From contig CABFPE010000912.1 in assembly GCA_900660155.1 (NCBI GenBank), forward strand, positions 188,637 to 212,541: 23,905 nt of DNA, given 5' to 3'. The translations under genes and the position numbers were made by a program. The notes beneath the pieces are model-generated. The model did not search any database. It had not been told where the DNA came from and was given only the letters and a program-made list of their open reading frames with translations. Positions 20,020-23,905 of the stretch are shown here, piece by piece (the stretch's first letter is position 1; each line of letters starts with the position of its first letter). The stretch comes from Hofstenia miamia. Lineage: Eukaryota > Xenacoelomorpha > Acoela > Hofsteniidae.

Positions 20020-20700
20020 ATTCCATTCAAAAACTGATCAGTTATCATGAAGTTCGTGGCCCACTGCTAAGGCTGATTGTATCATTTTTGAAACCAAATT
20101 TTTTCTATATAACAGATGGTCTTTGTACATCTGATCGCGTCTGGCAAGCAAAGGGTGTGCTTCAAGGTGATTCACTTAGTCCGCTGGTCTTTAGCAGCTT
20201 CATTGCGGATTTACCCCCAGTCCTAAACCGTACACCATAAGTAAGTGCTTACTTTATGCAGATGATTTTCTCATTTGGTCAAGAAATAGATGCGAAGTAC
20301 AAGCAGCTTTAGCGAACCTTGAAGCTTGGTGTGTAGAAAATGATCTTGATATCAACCTTGGGAAACTAATGCTATGAAATTCTGACGCGGTGGGAGGCTC
20401 TGTAAGGAGGACGTTTTCTTGTTGAACGGTAAATTGCTTAAGTTCGTGAATTCCTATATCTACCTTGGAGTAAAGCTTACAACCAAATGATCCTGGTCGA
20501 TGCATATCCATAGCTAAGTGATAAAAGCGGCTAAGAAAGCTTTCCAGTTTGATTTATTGCAGAAGATTTCATTAGAGGCTGTGAACAAATTGTTCAAAAG
20601 TTGTATCCTGACCATAGTATCCTACAATATTTTTGTGTTTTGGGAAGATCTTACCTCGAATCATTCATCAGTTGGAATGTGTCAAAACCACATTTTATAA
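20020..20700 (+). pseudogene. RT palm/thumb remnant (LINE ORF2)
   Basis: The block begins near 20025 with SIQ and KLISYHEVRG. QGDSLSPLVFSSFIADLP (RT motif B) follows, then a stop at 20237-20239. After a frame change YADD is seen at 20255-20266 with both Asp residues kept. An NDLDINLGK helix follows, then a 1-base shift near 20368 and a YIYLGV stretch, then a KAAKKAFQF thumb helix at 20518-20700. At least four stops or shifts make it inactive although motif C is intact. The small open frames around 20254-20511 on the minus strand are shadows. Confidence 0.85.
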
Positions 20701-21011
20701 ATAAGTCCTTGGTTTATCTAGTTCTACTTCAAACAGGTCTATCTTATTCATGGCAAATGTTCGTCCTCTAGCTCTGGACTTAAAGTATTGCATGCAGCTA
20801 CCCTCTATGCCTGGATGTGAAACCTATCTTTTAGAGATCAATGAACGTATTTCAGTGATTGACATTGGTTTCTTCATCTCGCCGCCATGACGCAGTTACG
20901 CTTGAGGAGATCTAACCAACCCTATCTTCCTGCCATTACACGTTACTCCTGCCATGGTTTTCACCATTTATTATTCTGCAAAAAAAATTCCATACTGATC
21001 ATGATAACGAT

Positions 21012-21068
21012 TGCATATGTAAGCTGTGCATTTTACAACATTTTGGACAGCATCATTTATTGAATTGC
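21012..21068 (+). pseudogene. C-terminal zinc-knuckle of LINE B
   Basis: A CKLC pair followed by QHHLLNCP gives the C-x2-C...H...C pattern common at the end of LINE ORF2 proteins. A 66-codon open frame overlapping it (21026-21226) is out of frame and not real. Confidence 0.6.
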
Positions 21069-21230
21069 CCTGGCAATTCGAGATCTTTACTGCAGTGGTC
21101 CGCTGTAGTGAAATAGTGCTTATTCACTTGTCTGATTTGAAATTTTGTACCCCATTGGGTGATTATATATGTAATAGATTAAGTTCTTATGAGTTTTTTT
21201 GGAAAACAGAAAACAACATGTATTAATGAA

Positions 21231-21394
21231 TAATATGAATAATATAATAGAACCTAATTGCTAGTGTAGGAAAAATTGGTGTAACATATTTAAAAATTTG
21301 TATGCATAATATATTTAGAGCAGTTATCTCAAATTTAGTTAGATTTTCAAGTTTAATTTGTGATTGGTTAAACCTCTGACTGCTAATGTTTTCT
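21231..21394. other. AT-rich tail after LINE B
   Basis: No poly(A) tail or clear target-site duplication was found, and the 3' end of LINE B cannot be fixed. Confidence 0.4.
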
Positions 21395-21740
21395 AAGAAT
21401 GACTATGGAAGGAGTGCGGCCTGATCACCCAGAAGAAATACACACCGGATTTAAGAGAGTTAGTTAAGACTGGAAGTGTGCAGTGGACTCCTTACGCAAG
21501 AAAGCAAAAAGCGATTTGGACCACCGGATGACAGAAGAGAGTGCTTTTGTTTTTTAAAGAAGCACTGCTTTTGTTACGGAAAGGCACCAATTGATATCCC
21601 ACCTAGTCCTAGTGAAGTCGAATTTCCCTTGATTTCTGCACAGTACAAGATGCTTTACCAAAATAAGAACCTCTCTTCTTTTGTTTGCATGTTGAATAGG
21701 CATTTCTTGTTAGTGATATTAAGTGCATTATATTAACTTC
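21395..21740 (+). other. GC-richer coding-like segment, frame uncertain
   Basis: GC content rises here, and all three plus frames contain protein-like pieces broken by stops. The longest is open from 21476 to 21736 and includes PPDDRRECFCFLKK and APIDIPPSPSE. I cannot decide a frame or a family. It may be a decayed exon or transposon ORF. Confidence 0.3.
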
Positions 21741-22290
21741 ATATAGTGGGTAATATAGTTTAGAATCTTTTCTGCTATTCAAATTGAATGCTAAATTATA
21801 GAGAATTTTGTGTAAAACAAACTAAAAATTGTTATTAATTTACTGGAACTGAAATTGTGGGTAAACAGAGTGATCACAATCTCTAGATTCGTTGTTTATT
21901 GCTAGCATTTATGATAACCTCCATTGTGATTTTCAATATGATTGTTTTTGAAAGCATACGGAACAAAATTATGTAAATGTTTGTCAAGAAGCAAGATAAT
22001 GATTTAGATATGAATTGTATTTCAATTACAAACCTTAGGAAATAATGTTTTAATGTTAAGGTAAGACTCCCCTTTTCCCAAAAACGGATGTAAATTTAAA
22101 AGTAATAACTGTTTCCCCAAAAAAAGAGTAGAGTTTTGCAAATAAACTTAAAACAATGGTTTTTAAATGCTCTACAAGTAACATAAATGGACTGTTGGCG
22201 ACTAAGATAAAGTTTTGTAAGAAGAAAAATGGGATTGTATTGCAAGTGAATAAACACAGGTGCTTTTCTCTAATGAGAGTTAATAGCTAG
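21741..22290. other. AT-rich stretch, no gene
   Basis: No coding signal, repeat or transposon end is apparent. Confidence 0.55.
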
Positions 22291-22421
22291 ATTGAAGTCT
22301 GTTATTTTATGTATGCGTTGTGTAAGTATGGTTATGTTTAGAAAAAATTATTTTGTTGCAGACAAGCAAATGGTTCATGTTCAAATATCAGATGCATGTT
22401 GTTCATATTTGTGTGTTTTAG

Positions 22422-22606
22422 GATCTCAAAATTTTCAAAATTTAGCACCAGCGTATCAACAAAACCGAGACCAATTCAAAAGTAACTTAGGAAAAGACCA
22501 CGAAAAGGATGAAATGCACAAGATTAACATTACTTATATTATATGTCAATTTATATCAGACGTCATAACTAAAGTAATTTTTGAGATAATTGTTGGGAAA
22601 TTTTAG
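22422..22606 (+). CDS. Possible internal exon or gene fragment, unknown
   Basis: A TTTTAG acceptor-like site at 22416-22421 precedes a frame with balanced composition (for example AYQQNRDQFKSNLGKDHEKD) that runs to TAG at 22604-22606. The same frame is open upstream to an ATG at 22292, but that part is AT-driven. A clear GT donor near the end of the charged segment was not found. No family is recognised. If genuine it could belong with the putative terminal exon at 22694. Confidence 0.3.
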
Positions 22607-22693
22607 ATTCTGAATGCCATGAGTTAATTTTTAAGCTTCGAAATTTTCCCGTAGGATTCAATGAATATTTGTTATATATTTCGTATATTTTAG

Positions 22694-22826
22694 GTTAAAT
22701 AGTCTTTCCAGCAAAGAAGACCAGATCAACAAAAACCTGTATGGAAAAGATTTGAGAGAGAAGTACGGAGCATCTGCCGTGCAATTCGAGGAATATACTT
22801 TAGAAATGGTTTACTCCTACAGTTGA
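22694..22826 (+). CDS. Possible terminal exon of an unknown gene
   Basis: A pyrimidine/AT tract ending TATATTTTAG (AG at 22692-22693) is followed by one base and then a 43-codon frame ending at TGA 22824-22826. The frame has strong protein character (NKNLYGKDLREKYGASAVQF) and no low-complexity runs. An AATAAA signal lies at 22854-22859, 28 bases past the stop, which fits a last exon with a very short 3' UTR. A second acceptor-like AG at 22710-22711 would shorten it. The family is unknown, and no ATG precedes it in frame within the exon. Confidence 0.35.
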
Positions 22827-22853
22827 CGTTAAGAAACATAAGTAGGTTTGTTC

Positions 22854-22859
22854 AATAAA
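22854..22859 (+). terminator. Poly(A) signal AATAAA
   Basis: A canonical hexamer 28 bases downstream of the TGA of the putative terminal exon. Confidence 0.35.
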
Positions 22860-22867
22860 ACAGAAAT

Positions 22868-23480
22868 TTGAGTAGTTGTTATGATGCAATGGTTAAATAC
22901 AGAATGTTCAAATATGTTTATTCAATCCTGGAGATGAATTTGAAAATGTTTCAAAGATTGGAAGGCATGATTATAGAAATCAAGACGACTACTCCTAAGG
23001 AAGATAATTCAACTAAACCGCTCTCTTACTCACAACTATCACAAAGGTTGGTGAGGCATTACGCTGGGTTTTAGATTAGATATACAAACATCTCCTCAGA
23101 TCATTGAAGATGTCTATCAACCTTGAATCCAAGAAGATGACTAATATAATTCCAAAGGTGTGCTTGTCAGTGTATCATCCGTTATCACAAAGTTGGATAA
23201 ATTGCTGAAAAGAAGAATCCTCTAGGTCAGAATTACAGTTCTCTTAATATTTTCTGCAAAGTGTGTCATTTTGGCATGTTTTAACTACAACTTCATTTTC
23301 AAAGATATCAATTTGAAGATTTAGCTAAATTTAGTTGGCTTAGTAGTGTTAGTTATATCAGCTGGTTTTGAGCTCTTAATTGTTGTGTATCAACATCGCT
23401 TCTAGGATGCAGAAATGCTTTTAGTTATTCAAATTTTGGTTAGCTAGTGAAGAAAATTTGTGTAAAAATATCAGACATCG
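22868..23480. other. AT-rich stretch before direct repeat copy B
   Basis: A 68-codon plus frame (22868-23074) has a hydrophilic end (TTTPKEDNSTKPLSYSQ) but no recognisable domain. The rest shows no coding signal. Confidence 0.4.
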
Positions 23481-23905
23481 AACTTATTTAGATCAAGCAG
23501 AGATATTAGAGAACAGGATCGACGCTCAAATAGAAGCGGCGCACTCTCAGGAACACACTCGCCAGCTGCATCTTACCAATGTGACTGCCAACGTAGTAAA
23601 GAGAACAATAATGGAATGGTGATGTGCATAGTGAACTCAGTGTAATGGTGATTGCAACTACCTAACAATTTAGTGCATTGATTGTTTTTGTTATTACGAG
23701 CTAATGCAATAAACGAAGTGTCGCAACCGTTCTGCTGTGATAGCTTATTATGAGGCCCTACATTTAATAACCCTACATATAGATAAATAGATAACAGCCC
23801 TTTGTACATGTAAACAATCAATGCCGTCAGCAAGAAATAAGAAATATAAGTCAGCCGAAGGTCTCCCTTACAGAACATTGAGCAACATGTAACAACTATT
23901 AAAGT
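23481..23905 (+). mobile_element. Direct repeat, copy B, cut by window end
   Basis: It matches 14339-14770 in the same orientation. Its coding-like plus frame is open here through about 23616 (TGA 23617-23619), unlike in copy A. The match includes the TGTAAC word at 23888 and runs to the last base, so the element continues outside. A minus-strand open frame (23573-23878) parallels one in copy A but is probably a shadow. Confidence 0.6.

Larger units (their letters stand above)
19263..21230 (+). mobile_element. LINE B: internally deleted CR1/jockey-like LINE
   Basis: In order on the plus strand: a PHD-like finger, the start of an AP endonuclease, RT palm and thumb, and a C-terminal zinc knuckle. 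This is the layout of CR1-like LINEs whose first ORF carries a PHD finger. Large parts are missing (end of the endonuclease, start of RT), and many stops and shifts are present. Confidence 0.75.

Overview
The window is AT-rich eukaryotic DNA with no operons, no bacterial-type gene density and no RNA genes I can recognise. Very short, scattered coding pieces, intron-type splice signals, microsatellites, a minisatellite and decayed retroelements all point to an animal genome. A rhodopsin-family GPCR exon and Ty3/gypsy plus CR1/jockey-like LINE remnants fit an invertebrate, probably an arthropod; the species cannot be named from this sequence.

Layout. 1-1450: a (TA)n edge, a 28-codon GC-rich open frame and two clusters of a degenerate 11-bp repeat. 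1456-1740 (-): a protein-coding remnant I cannot identify. 1741-6180: mostly featureless AT-rich DNA with one strong short hairpin and a GC-richer patch at 5331-5820. 6181-6614: an 8-unit, 54-bp minisatellite. 6922-7125: a foldback/MITE-like element with 95-bp inverted arms abutted by a 7-bp target-site duplication. 7141-7496: a probable solo LTR with a 4-bp duplication, starting 8 bp beyond the foldback's duplication. 7660-7800: an LTR-like remnant. 10494-10785: the best candidate host gene piece, a 5' exon with strong splice acceptor, start codon and the first two transmembrane helices of a GPCR. 10860-13990: AT-rich, with a long-loop hairpin and a cysteine-containing mini-ORF.

13990-23905 is dominated by mobile-element debris. 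A decayed Ty3/gypsy gag-protease-RT stretch (15502-18290) is followed by RT pieces of one LINE (18818-19250) and a separate internally deleted LINE (19263-21230) with PHD, endonuclease, RT and C-terminal zinc-knuckle remnants. Two direct repeats about 9.14 kb apart (14339-14770 and 23481-23905) flank this block; the second runs off the window edge. Between the LINE and the last repeat lie unassigned exon-like segments, including a possible terminal exon with an AATAAA signal at 22854.

None of the mobile-element genes is intact: stops, frameshifts and lost catalytic residues are visible. The most rewarding items for follow-up are the foldback element with its neat duplication, the adjacent solo LTR, the homogeneous minisatellite that is open on both strands, the GPCR exon with a possible GC-type donor, and the unidentified minus-strand coding remnant. 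I found no convincing new multi-gene system.
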